Source of the DNA: Aggregicoccus sp. 17bor-14
GTDB lineage: Bacteria > Myxococcota > Myxococcia > Myxococcales > Myxococcaceae
Length of the DNA stretch: 64,000 nucleotides
Direction: 5' to 3'
NCBI RefSeq assembly: GCF_009659535.1
Contig: NZ_VJZZ01000003.1
Span: 442,947-506,946 of the forward strand
This document shows positions 14,731 to 22,537 of the stretch, piece after piece. The notes under the pieces are model-generated. The model saw only the letters and a program-made list of their open reading frames with translations. It was not told the origin of the DNA and did not search any database. The stretch's first letter is position 1, and the number at the start of each line of letters is the position of its first letter. Position numbers and translations under genes: made by a program.

Positions 14731-15885
14731 ATGTCCCCCTCCACGCACCGCGTGCAGCTGCTGCGCGCGCCGCCGCCGGGCCCCGCCGTGGGGCCCGCGA
14801 CGCTGGCCCTCGCGCGCACGCTGCAGCTCTCGCGCACCGAGGCCGGGCTGCTGCTGGGCGCCGCCCCCTGCGTGCTCCCTCGCGGCCTCGCGCCAGACGC
14901 CGCCGCGGGGCTCCTGCGCGCGTTGCAGGCCGCGGGCGCCGAGGCGCGCGTGCTCGAGGCGCCCGCCTCCGCGGGGCGCTGCAGCGACCACGCCGCGCTC
15001 GAGGACGACGGGAGCTGCGAGGGCTGCGGCGCGCGCACCTGCGCCCTGTGCACGCTCGTGCGCGGGGCGCGCCGCTGCGCCGCGTGCGAGCGGCGGCGCT
15101 CGCGCGCGCGGCACTTCAAGGCCCTGCGCGTGGCCGTGCTGCTCGGGGTGCTCTGCGTCGCGGCGGGCTGGGCGTTCTCGGTGCAGCGCGGGCGGGATGC
15201 GCGCACGGCGTGGGTGCGCCCGCTGCGGGTCGCGGTGGTGCTGGTGGGCGAGGACACGCGGGGCTCGCGGGCACTGGCCGACAGCGCTCCCGAGCTCGAG
15301 GACTGGTTCGCGCGAGAGCTGCGGCGCTACCGCCCCGAGGGGCTCGAGCGGCCGGTGCAGCTGCAGGTGTTCGGGCCCGTCGTCGCGGGCACGCCGCTGC
15401 CGTGGCCCGCGGAGGACGGCGGGTGGCTCGCGCGGCTGCGCTATGCGCGGGCGCTAGACGCGGCGCTCGCGCCGGTGAACGCCGCCGTGGGGCTCACGCC
15501 GCGCGGCTACGACGCGCGCCTCTACGCGGTGGTGGAGCCCGGCGGCGCGGGCAGCTTCGCGGAGGGCATCGGCGCCGCCGGCGGCGAGCTGGGCCTCGTG
15601 CGCGTGCGGGTGGATGGCGCCGACGCGACGCTCGCCCTCACCGCGCTCGCGCACGAGCTGCTGCACTGCCTCGGGGCCACGGACAAGTACGACGCGGGAG
15701 GCCACGCGCGGCTGCCCGAGGGGCTCGCGGAGCCGGAGCGTGCACTTCCCCAGCGCAGGGCCGAGGTGATGGTGGGCGAGGTCCCGCTCGCCGCGGGCAG
15801 CGGCCGCCTCCCGGAGAGCCTCGAGGAGGTCTCGGTGGGACCGGTGACCGCTCGCGAGGTGCACTGGTCCGACGTCGCGCCCTGA
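14731..15885 (+). CDS. membrane protein with B-box-like zinc finger and HExxHxxGxxD metalloprotease domain
   Basis: 384 residues from ATG 14731 (MSPSTHRVQLLRAPP). Residues about 1-75 are a globular domain of unknown type; about 80-120 hold a Cys/His cluster of B-box type (CSDHAALEDDGSCEGC, CALC, CAAC); a membrane helix lies near 130-150 (LRVAVLLGVLCVAAGWAF). The outer domain ends in AHELLHCLGATDKYD, with HELLH at 308-312 and the third ligand pattern HxxGxxD of snapalysin-type metzincins. The Cys-rich part would be cytosolic and the peptidase periplasmic. Substrate unknown. Confidence 0.75.
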   Translation: MSPSTHRVQLLRAPPPGPAVGPATLALARTLQLSRTEAGLLLGAAPCVLPRGLAPDAAAGLLRALQAAGAEARVLEAPASAGRCSDHAALEDDGSCEGCGARTCALCTLVRGARRCAACERRRSRARHFKALRVAVLLGVLCVAAGWAFSVQRGRDARTAWVRPLRVAVVLVGEDTRGSRALADSAPELEDWFARELRRYRPEGLERPVQLQVFGPVVAGTPLPWPAEDGGWLARLRYARALDAALAPVNAAVGLTPRGYDARLYAVVEPGGAGSFAEGIGAAGGELGLVRVRVDGADATLALTALAHELLHCLGATDKYDAGGHARLPEGLAEPERALPQRRAEVMVGEVPLAAGSGRLPESLEEVSVGPVTAREVHWSDVAP

Positions 15886-16133
15886 GCAGGCGCTGCGGCG
15901 CGGAGCGCACGTCCGGCAGCTATGTGCCGGAGGCGGGGAGGCAGTGGCGCCCCACCAGCTCCAGCAGCTCGGTGAGGTCGTAGGGGGCTCACCAGGTCTC
16001 CCTTCGGACACGCGCAGGCGCTCCGGCCGATGCTTCCACGGGACCCGGCCGCCTGCGCAGCGGCCACTTACGTCCCGCCGCCATCCGCTTGCGCGCACGC
16101 GCCCACGGGCCCTCTCGCGCCTGCGCCGGGCGC

Positions 16134-16139
16134 TAGACT
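16134..16139 (+). promoter_or_regulatory. candidate -10 for the 16179 ORF
   Basis: GCGCTAGACT contains TAGACT with T1, A2 and T6 conserved, 39 bases before the start codon. The preceding 15886-16130 stretch holds no gene, only a short response-regulator-like relic on the reverse strand (see findings). Confidence 0.35.
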
Positions 16140-16178
16140 TCGAGGTGGGGCACGGGGGGACACGGCGGGAGCGGACGG

Positions 16179-16415
16179 ATGACGCACCTCAGCGACGAGC
16201 GGCACGAGCGCCTGGCACAGGAGCGGGCCAAGCTCTCCCTGGACCTGGCCATGCTCTGCGAGCACCAGGCCCACCTCGAGCAGCTGCTTCGCGACGGCGC
16301 GCAGCCGCGCAGCGCCTCGCCCGCGGCCATCGCGGAGGCGGCGGAGGACCTCCAGGCCGCCATCCGCTTCGTGAGGAGCCGCCTCGCGGGCCTCGAGCGC
16401 GTGGCGCTCGCGTAG
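16179..16415 (+). CDS. small helical hypothetical protein (78 aa)
   Basis: ATG 16179 is preceded by GGGAGCGGACGG. Composition is Ala/Leu/Glu/Arg rich with heptad-like spacing over most of its length (ERLAQERAKLSLDLAML, EAAEDLQAAIRFVRSRL), so a two-helix coiled coil is likely. No Cys clusters, signal peptide or known domain. Function unknown; its stop lies 30 bases from the convergent cytochrome gene. Confidence 0.6.
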   Translation: MTHLSDERHERLAQERAKLSLDLAMLCEHQAHLEQLLRDGAQPRSASPAAIAEAAEDLQAAIRFVRSRLAGLERVALA

Positions 16416-16445
16416 TCGCCCTCCCCGCCCGCCTCAGCGCGAGTC

Positions 16446-18245
16446 TCAGCGGGACTCCAGATAGGCGCGCAGGTCCGCCTGCGCCTGCGCGTCCAGCGCG
16501 CCTACGCGGCCGTGCACCTCTCCGCCCGCGCACGCGCCGAAGACGTCCTGGAGCGAGAGCGCGCACCCGTCGTGCAGGTAGGGTGCGCGCAGGGCGAGGC
16601 CCTCCAGCGGCGGCGCCTGGAAGCTGCCGCCCGTGCCGATGTCCGCGCTCACCGCCTGCACGCCGCGCGCGCCCGCGTGACAGCTGTTGCAACCCAGTTG
16701 CGTCGAGCCGAACAGCGCCTCGCCCCGCGCGACCGCCGCTGCGTCCAGCGGGAGCGGCGCGGGCTCGGCGGGCAGCGTCTCCAGCCAGCGCGAGAGCGCC
16801 GTCACGTCCTCCGCCGGAGGGACGGGCACGCCCATGCGCACCACCAGGGTGTCCTTCAGCGCGGAGGCCACGTCCGGCACGGCTCCGTCCCAGTGGAAGG
16901 GGGCCGTGGCCGCGAGCCCCCCGCCCAGCGGCGGCGTGCGCCGCGCGCCCAGCGACTCGAGGTGCCACACGCGCCCGTCCTGCGTGCCCTCGGGGTGGCA
17001 GGAGGCGCAGGAGATGCCGCTGGGGGCGGGCTCGTAGAAGCGGCGGTGGCCGGCGTCCCCCGCGAGGTGCTCGCCCAGGGTGAGCGCCTGGTACTCGGGT
17101 GTGCCCAGCAGCCGCACCAGCCCCACCGGCTCGCGCGTCTGCACCAGCAGCGTCCCCGCGGGGGAGAACGCCGCGGCGATGGGCTGCGCGTAGAGCTGGA
17201 AGCTGCGCTCGCCGGACAGCGCGCAGTCGCCCTGGCGTCCGCCCGCGAGCCACGCGCGGCTGCCCACCATCACCCGCCGGCTGCCGGCCGCGACCGCCAC
17301 CACCCGGTCTCCCGCGGGCGAGAACGCGAGGTCTCCGGGCAGCACGCCGAGCGCCGCCTGCAGGTCGCGTCCCTGCGCCGCGCCGGAGGCCGAGCGCTGG
17401 TAGAGGGCGCTGTGCACCACGCCGTCGCCGCAGGTGGGGTCGCCGGCGAGCGGCTCCAGGCCCGCGTACGCAGGGCGCCCGGAGGTGGCGTGCAGCGGCA
17501 GGGTCGCGGTGGAGGCCAGCTGGTGCAGCAGCAGCAGCCCGCCCTGCGGGTCCGCCACGAGGCGCGAGGCCACGCCGGGCTCGAAGGCCACGTAGGCCGC
17601 GGAGCCGGGCGCGCCCACGGGATGGAGCGCTGCGGGCCGCACGCGCTCCGCCACCTGCCCGTTGACGTCCACCCGCAGCAGCTCCGCGCTGCGGAAGCGG
17701 CTCACCCAGAGCTGCTCGCCGTCGAAGACGACGTCGCGCAGGTCCGCCGCCAGGTGCAGCGTGCTCAGCGGCGCGCCACCCTCGGGCAGCAGCGCCACCA
17801 GCTCGCCCCCGGCGCAGGCCACGTACAGCCGCCCGAAGCCATGGGTGAGCCCGCGCGGCGCCGGGCACACCGCGCGCCGCGAGAGCACGCTGCCGCGCTC
17901 GACGTCTAGCGCCACGACGCCGCCGCCGCGGCGCAGCAGCACGTGCACCCGGCCCGCTTCGTCCTCCACCAGGCGCCCCGGCTCGTCGCCCGGCTGCAGC
18001 GCGAGCTGCGCGTGCACCTGCCACGCGGCGAGGTCCACCACCCACACCGCGTCGCGGTCGGGGTCGGCCGCCACGGCGTAGCGTCCGTCGTGGGTGACCA
18101 ACAGCGTGCCGCCGCTCACCGGGCGCGGCACGGGCTCGGCGGCGGGTACCTCGGGCGGCGGCGGCGGCTGCTCGGGCACGGAGGGAGCGCTCCCCGTGCA
18201 CGCGAGCAGCAGCGCCCCCAGCAGCGCTGCGAGCGCTCTACTCAC
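16446..18245 (-). CDS. lipoprotein with beta-propeller and two c-type haem motifs (cytochrome-c-peroxidase-like C-terminus)
   Basis: About 599 residues. The start is uncertain: GTG 18245 gives a compact lipoprotein signal (LAALLGALLLACTG), TTG 18254 is in frame too. Residues about 45-400 have propeller-like repeats (GGTLLVTHDGRYAVAADPD, DLAFSPAGDRVVAVA). CASCH near 413 and CNSCH near 519 are haem c attachment sites in domains like those of di-haem cytochrome c peroxidase/MauG relatives. Predicted periplasmic electron-transfer or oxidase role. The start overlaps the stop of the upstream PQQ-like propeller gene, so the two are coupled and probably act together. Confidence 0.82.
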   Translation of the reverse strand: MSRALAALLGALLLACTGSAPSVPEQPPPPPEVPAAEPVPRPVSGGTLLVTHDGRYAVAADPDRDAVWVVDLAAWQVHAQLALQPGDEPGRLVEDEAGRVHVLLRRGGGVVALDVERGSVLSRRAVCPAPRGLTHGFGRLYVACAGGELVALLPEGGAPLSTLHLAADLRDVVFDGEQLWVSRFRSAELLRVDVNGQVAERVRPAALHPVGAPGSAAYVAFEPGVASRLVADPQGGLLLLHQLASTATLPLHATSGRPAYAGLEPLAGDPTCGDGVVHSALYQRSASGAAQGRDLQAALGVLPGDLAFSPAGDRVVAVAAGSRRVMVGSRAWLAGGRQGDCALSGERSFQLYAQPIAAAFSPAGTLLVQTREPVGLVRLLGTPEYQALTLGEHLAGDAGHRRFYEPAPSGISCASCHPEGTQDGRVWHLESLGARRTPPLGGGLAATAPFHWDGAVPDVASALKDTLVVRMGVPVPPAEDVTALSRWLETLPAEPAPLPLDAAAVARGEALFGSTQLGCNSCHAGARGVQAVSADIGTGGSFQAPPLEGLALRAPYLHDGCALSLQDVFGACAGGEVHGRVGALDAQAQADLRAYLESR

Positions 18246-19974
18246 CGTAGACAAACAGGTGGCCCGCGTTCATCGAGTAGATGCGGCCCTGCGCGTCCAG
18301 CACGGTGGGCGTGTAGCCCGAGCGCAGCGAGCGCTGGAGGAAGGCGCGGGCCTTCTCCTGACCGCCCTGGGCAATCTGGTACAGGTTGCCGTCCTCGCTC
18401 GCCACGTGCACGGTGCCGTTCTTGTCCACCGCGGGAGCGTTGATGCACCACTCCTGGCCGTCGCCCTCCACGGTCTGGCAGGTGACCTGGCCGTCGGCGC
18501 CGCGCTCGCACACCTTCGGGTTGTTCGCCTTGTGCTGCCACTCCACCTGCAGGTCGCGCGAGAGCTGGGTGATGAAGAACTCCTCGTCCGCGGGCAGGTT
18601 CGCGTAGTGGTTGTCCTTGAGGAGGATGGAGTAGGTGTCGTCGTGCCACCACACCGCCGGGGTGATGTCCCAGCCGAACCCGTAGAAGCCCATCACCTCG
18701 CCGCTCTTGCCGTTGAACTTGATGAGGTGGCCGCGCGAGCCGTTGTAGCCGGAGTAGCTGCCGTAGAGCACGTGACCGTCCGGGAGCACCACGGGCGAGG
18801 CCGTGCTGCTGTCGTTCACCCGCGCGGCGGGGCGCTGGTTGGTGTTCGGGTCCACGCCCTTCGTGGCCCCCGAGCGGCAGCCCTCCACCGTCACGCCGCA
18901 GCCGTCATCGAAGAGGTCGCGCAGCGAGCGCGCCCACTTCGGGGTGAGGTCCGGGTTCACCGCGACCAGGTACGAGTAGCGGTCGTTGCGGTGCGCGCGG
19001 CTCACCACGTACACCGTGCCGTCCGCCCCGATGGCCGGCGAGGAGTTGATGCCCGGGCGCTGCGAGAAGCAGGTGGCCTGGGGAGGCTGCGCGGGCGAGC
19101 CGTCCGCGTTGGGCGGGGGCGGCAGCGGCTTCGGCGCGTTGCTCGAGAAGGCGGTGTAGCAGAGGGCGCCCGGCTGCGGCGCTCCGGGCACCAGGTCCTG
19201 GTAGCGGGCGCTGCTCACCTGGTCCGAAGCGGATACGCGCACCAGCCAGCTCTCCGCATCCGCGGTGGGGTTCGTCAGGTCGAGCTGCACCACGTTGTAG
19301 AAGACGTTTCCCGCGCCATCGATGGCCGGCGGCCCCGCGACGTGGGCCTTCGCCCCCACGCTCGGCGGGACGAGCCGCTTCACCAGCGCGCCCGAGTGCC
19401 GGTCCACCTTGTGCAGCGCGCCGCCCGCGCCCGGCACGTAGAGGAAGTCGCCGAAAGCGGCCGCGTGGAACATCTGCTCGAAGCCGACCCCTACGATGGG
19501 CTTCCAGTCGCTCGCGTAGTCCCACTGGTGCACGAGCTGGCCGTTCACCCACTTGAAGTAGCTCTCGTTCCACACCTGCGAGTCGTAGTCGGCGGCGCTG
19601 CAGGAGGCCGGCGAGGACTGGCAGGGCGTGTACGCGCCGGACTTCACCTCGGTGTAGACGTCATCGCCCATCACCAGCGGCGCCTGGTAGTGGATGAGCA
19701 GGTCCCCGTCGGTGGTGAGCGGGTCCGTCTCCTGCCCCACGAAGGGGTCGTAGACCACGTCCGCGAGGATGCGCGCGGGGCGCTTCGCCACGGCGTCGAT
19801 CACGCCGCGGTGCGAGCTGTCCCCGCCCACCTGGGTCCACTGCGTGAGGGGCGCCGGCGCGGGCACCTTGTCCCCGGTGGAGGGCTCGTCGGACATGCAG
19901 GCGGACGTGGCGACCAGCAGGCCCAGCGCCGCAGTAGCGGACGTGGCGATGGCGAAGCGGAGACGTGAGCGCAT
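18238..19974 (-). CDS. PQQ-like beta-propeller lipoprotein
   Basis: 578 residues with lipoprotein signal ALGLLVATSAC (Cys 26). The body consists of propeller blades with recurring patterns such as PAIGADGTVYVVSRAH, SPVVLPDGHVLYGSY, PAVDKNGTVHVASEDGNLY and a final TVLDAQGRIYSMNAGHLF, as in PQQ-binding-like repeat proteins; six Cys suggest periplasmic disulfides. Quinone-dehydrogenase active-site residues are not evident, so a BamB-like scaffold or a sensor role is possible. It is first in a two-gene unit with the haem-containing lipoprotein, suggesting a redox pair. Confidence 0.85.
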   Translation of the reverse strand: MRSRLRFAIATSATAALGLLVATSACMSDEPSTGDKVPAPAPLTQWTQVGGDSSHRGVIDAVAKRPARILADVVYDPFVGQETDPLTTDGDLLIHYQAPLVMGDDVYTEVKSGAYTPCQSSPASCSAADYDSQVWNESYFKWVNGQLVHQWDYASDWKPIVGVGFEQMFHAAAFGDFLYVPGAGGALHKVDRHSGALVKRLVPPSVGAKAHVAGPPAIDGAGNVFYNVVQLDLTNPTADAESWLVRVSASDQVSSARYQDLVPGAPQPGALCYTAFSSNAPKPLPPPPNADGSPAQPPQATCFSQRPGINSSPAIGADGTVYVVSRAHRNDRYSYLVAVNPDLTPKWARSLRDLFDDGCGVTVEGCRSGATKGVDPNTNQRPAARVNDSSTASPVVLPDGHVLYGSYSGYNGSRGHLIKFNGKSGEVMGFYGFGWDITPAVWWHDDTYSILLKDNHYANLPADEEFFITQLSRDLQVEWQHKANNPKVCERGADGQVTCQTVEGDGQEWCINAPAVDKNGTVHVASEDGNLYQIAQGGQEKARAFLQRSLRSGYTPTVLDAQGRIYSMNAGHLFVYGE

Positions 19975-20095
19975 CGGTGCGGTACCCCCTCCGTCCTCCG
20001 GGGGAAGCGCGCGCGGCCGCGCTCCCTGACTCCGGGGACTGACGAGCTCCCAGGATAACCCGAAGGCTTCCCGAAGGGCGAGTCCGGCCCGTCGT

Positions 20096-21004
20096 TCAGC
20101 GGCGCGCTGCGCCCCGCGCGCGCGGCGGCGGAGGCTGCAGCTCGGCGAGCGCCAGGTCTGCCACCGCGCGCACGCGTGGCAGGGCGAGCGCGCTCTTCGC
20201 GCACACCAGGTGCAGCGTGGACTCGCGGTGCGGCCCCAGGTCCACGTCCAGGGAGACCAGCTCCATGGGCAGCGAGAGCCGGTGGCGCGGTCCTCCGAGG
20301 ATCATCGCCCCCAGCCCCGCCTCGCAGGCGCGCCACTGCACCAGGTAGTTGTCCGAGGTGAACGAGGGCCGGAAGTCCGGGATGAGCGCCTTGAGCTGCG
20401 GGGTGGGCGGGATGTCCTCGAAGGGCGCGGCCCAGGAGATCCAGTCGAGCTGCTGCAGCGTGGGGCGACGCGGCAGGCGCTCGGCGTAGCTGCGCGCCAC
20501 CACCACGCGGTTGGGAGTGGTGAAGCTGCCGAGCACCGCGAGCTCGCTGGACACGGTGGGCTGCAGCCGCAGCGCGAGGTCCGCCTCGCCACGCGTGAGA
20601 TCCAGCCGCTGCACCGCGGAGAGCACCTCGAGGCGCAGCTCGGGGTGGCGCTCGCGCACCCGCGCCGCGAGCGGCGCCACGAAGTCGAAGGCCAGGCCCG
20701 GTGGTGCCGTCACCCGCACCACGCCTCGCAGGCCCGCCCCCTGGCCCAGCTCGGAGGCGCGCTCCACCTCCGCGGCCCACTCCGCCATGCGCCGCGCCGG
20801 CTCCAGCAGCCGCTCGCCCGCGCCGGTGAGCGCGGCCCCTTCCGCGCGCCGCTGGAACAGCTGCGCCCCCAGCCGGTACTCGAGGTCCGCGAGCCGGCGG
20901 CTCACCGTGGGCTGCCCCACCTGCAGCCGCCGCGCGGCCCCCGAGAGGCTCCCGGCCTCCGCGACCGCGAGGAAGAGCTGCACGTCGTCCCAGGCGAGGC
21001 TCAT
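20096..21004 (-). CDS. LysR-family transcriptional regulator
   Basis: 302 residues from ATG 21004 (MSLAWDDVQLFLAVAEAGS); an in-frame ATG 15 bases upstream is less likely. The N-terminal winged helix-turn-helix is clear (LSGAARRLQVGQPTVSRRLADLEYRLG, residues about 18-45) and the rest is a LysR substrate-binding domain. It is divergent from the metallo-beta-lactamase-fold lipoprotein at 21112, which is its probable target; the shared 107-bp gap carries a perfect palindrome. Effector unknown. Confidence 0.92.
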   Translation of the reverse strand: MSLAWDDVQLFLAVAEAGSLSGAARRLQVGQPTVSRRLADLEYRLGAQLFQRRAEGAALTGAGERLLEPARRMAEWAAEVERASELGQGAGLRGVVRVTAPPGLAFDFVAPLAARVRERHPELRLEVLSAVQRLDLTRGEADLALRLQPTVSSELAVLGSFTTPNRVVVARSYAERLPRRPTLQQLDWISWAAPFEDIPPTPQLKALIPDFRPSFTSDNYLVQWRACEAGLGAMILGGPRHRLSLPMELVSLDVDLGPHRESTLHLVCAKSALALPRVRAVADLALAELQPPPPRARGAARR

Positions 21005-21023
21005 CGGGCACCCATCCATTTCC

Positions 21024-21037
21024 GCATGGCTCCATGC
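21024..21037. promoter_or_regulatory. palindrome in LysR/MBL intergenic region
   Basis: GCATGGCTCCATGC has perfect 6-bp arms around CT. CGCATGGCT is repeated at 21023-21031 and 21064-21072, 41 bp apart. Position between divergent LysR and target genes suggests an operator; binding is inferred. Confidence 0.4.
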
Positions 21038-21111
21038 CTTCTTAGCGGATTTCCATCCACGGTCGCATGGCTACGATTCACCCATCACCCGCTGACGAAG
21101 GACCCGCCGCC

Positions 21112-22041
21112 ATGCGCCACCTCCTGCTCCCCGCCCTCCTCCTGCTCGCCGGCTGCACCGCGAGCAGCCACGCCACCCAGCCGGCCGCGCTGGGCCAGCC
21201 CAGCCGCAGCAGCGCGCTGCTCGCGGTGCTGGAGCAGCCCGGTCCCATCGAGGTGCAGACGGTGCGCTCCACCTCGTGGGCGGTGACGCGCGCGGGGATG
21301 ATCAACCTGAACAATCCCCGGGCGAAGGCCGCCGGCCTCACGGACGGCGAGGAGCCCATCGAGGTGGACTTCCACGTGCTGCGCCACCCGCGCTTCGGCA
21401 CCTTCCTCATCGACACCGGCGTGGAGCGCGCGCTGCGCGATGCGCCCGAGCGCGCGGCGGTGCGCGGGCTCGTGGCGCGCGAGCTGCACACGGAGAAGAT
21501 GGGCTTCGAGCACCCGCTGGGCGACTGGCTCGCGCAGCAGCACGTGCAGGTGCAGGGGGTGCTCTTCACCCACCTGCACCTGGACCACGTCTCGGGCGCG
21601 CCGGACCTGCCGCGCGGCACGCCGCTCTTCGCGGGCCCCGGTGAGACGCGCCCGCGCGCCTTCCTCAACCTCTTCACCCGCGGCAGCATCGACCGCGCAC
21701 TCGAGGGCCTGCCGCCGGTGGGCGAGTGGCGCTACGCGAAGGACCCGGACGGGCGCTTCGACGGCGTGGTGGACGTGTTCGGCGATGGCTCCCTCTTCGC
21801 GCTCTGGACGCCCGGCCACACGCCCGGCAGCACCGCGTACCTCGCGCGCACGCCGCAGGGGCCGGTGCTCTTCACCGGCGATACCTCGCACACCGCCTGG
21901 GGATGGGAGCACGACGTGGAGCCGGGCACCTTCACCGGCGACCCGAAGGAGAACGCCCGCAGCCTCGCCGTCCTGCGCACGCTGGTGCGCGAGCACCCGG
22001 CCATCCGGGTGCGCCTCGGCCACCAGCAGCTCCCCGAGTAG
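21112..22041 (+). CDS. metallo-beta-lactamase-fold hydrolase lipoprotein (AHL-lactonase-like)
   Basis: 309 residues from ATG 21112, chosen for its lipoprotein signal (MRHLLLPALLLLAGC). The MBL dinuclear metal site is complete: FTHLHLDHVSG (HxHxDH at 154-159), GHTPGSTAY near 240 with its His ligand, and FTGDTSH near 258 with the bridging Asp; a C-terminal GHQQ supplies the last His. The LIDTGVERAL and HLHLDH arrangement resembles N-acyl-homoserine-lactonase-type enzymes, but envelope anchoring argues for a different or extracellular substrate. Divergent from a LysR gene. Confidence 0.87.
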   Translation: MRHLLLPALLLLAGCTASSHATQPAALGQPSRSSALLAVLEQPGPIEVQTVRSTSWAVTRAGMINLNNPRAKAAGLTDGEEPIEVDFHVLRHPRFGTFLIDTGVERALRDAPERAAVRGLVARELHTEKMGFEHPLGDWLAQQHVQVQGVLFTHLHLDHVSGAPDLPRGTPLFAGPGETRPRAFLNLFTRGSIDRALEGLPPVGEWRYAKDPDGRFDGVVDVFGDGSLFALWTPGHTPGSTAYLARTPQGPVLFTGDTSHTAWGWEHDVEPGTFTGDPKENARSLAVLRTLVREHPAIRVRLGHQQLPE

Positions 22042-22078
22042 GCGAGCCGGACGGGGCTGCGCCGCCGCCCAACCCATG

Positions 22079-22084
22079 TAGACT
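22079..22084 (+). promoter_or_regulatory. candidate -10 for 22135 gene
   Basis: TAGACT (as at 16134) lies 50 bases before the ATG at 22135. The leader ends with GGGGGGAGCACAC before the start. Confidence 0.3.
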
Positions 22085-22134
22085 GCCCTTTACGTCCAGG
22101 CCGCTCACCGGGCGCGCCCACGGGGGGAGCACAC

Positions 22135-22533
22135 ATGCAGCTGTTCGAAGAGCCGGGAATCGCCCGGGCGCACTGGGAGCCGAGCGCGCGCGCGGTGCGG
22201 GTGGAGTGGCTGGCCTTCACGCCGTCTGCCCTCATCCGCAAGGTGGCCGCGCGCGGCATGAAGGAGTGCCAGACGCACGCGGCCCGCGCGTGGATCGCCG
22301 ACACGCGCAACACGCGCGGCGCGATGCTGCTCGAGGACCAGGAGTGGCTCGCGAAGGCAGGGCTCCCGGCGCTGCGCCAGGTGGGCATCCGCGCGGTCAT
22401 CACCATCACGCCCACCAGCGCGCTCACCGCCGCCTCCAACCGCCGCTGGCAGGCGAGCCTGCAGAGCCCCGAGTGGAGCGTGGTGGAGGTGGCGACGCTG
22501 GAGGAGGCGCTCGCCCTCTGCGCGAAGCTCTGA
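22135..22533 (+). CDS. hypothetical cytosolic protein (132 aa), possibly STAS/SpoIIAA-like
   Basis: ATG 22135 with GGGGGGAG upstream. The protein alternates strands and helices (VRVEWLAFTP, RAWIADTRNTRGAML, WLAKAGLPALRQVGIRAVITITP, WSVVEVATLEEALALCAKL). The order and the WIADTR core resemble small STAS/SpoIIAA-like or similar alpha/beta proteins, but I cannot assign a family firmly. No signal peptide or catalytic motif. Monocistronic and convergent with the MFS gene. Confidence 0.65.
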   Translation: MQLFEEPGIARAHWEPSARAVRVEWLAFTPSALIRKVAARGMKECQTHAARAWIADTRNTRGAMLLEDQEWLAKAGLPALRQVGIRAVITITPTSALTAASNRRWQASLQSPEWSVVEVATLEEALALCAKL

Positions 22534-22537
22534 GGGC

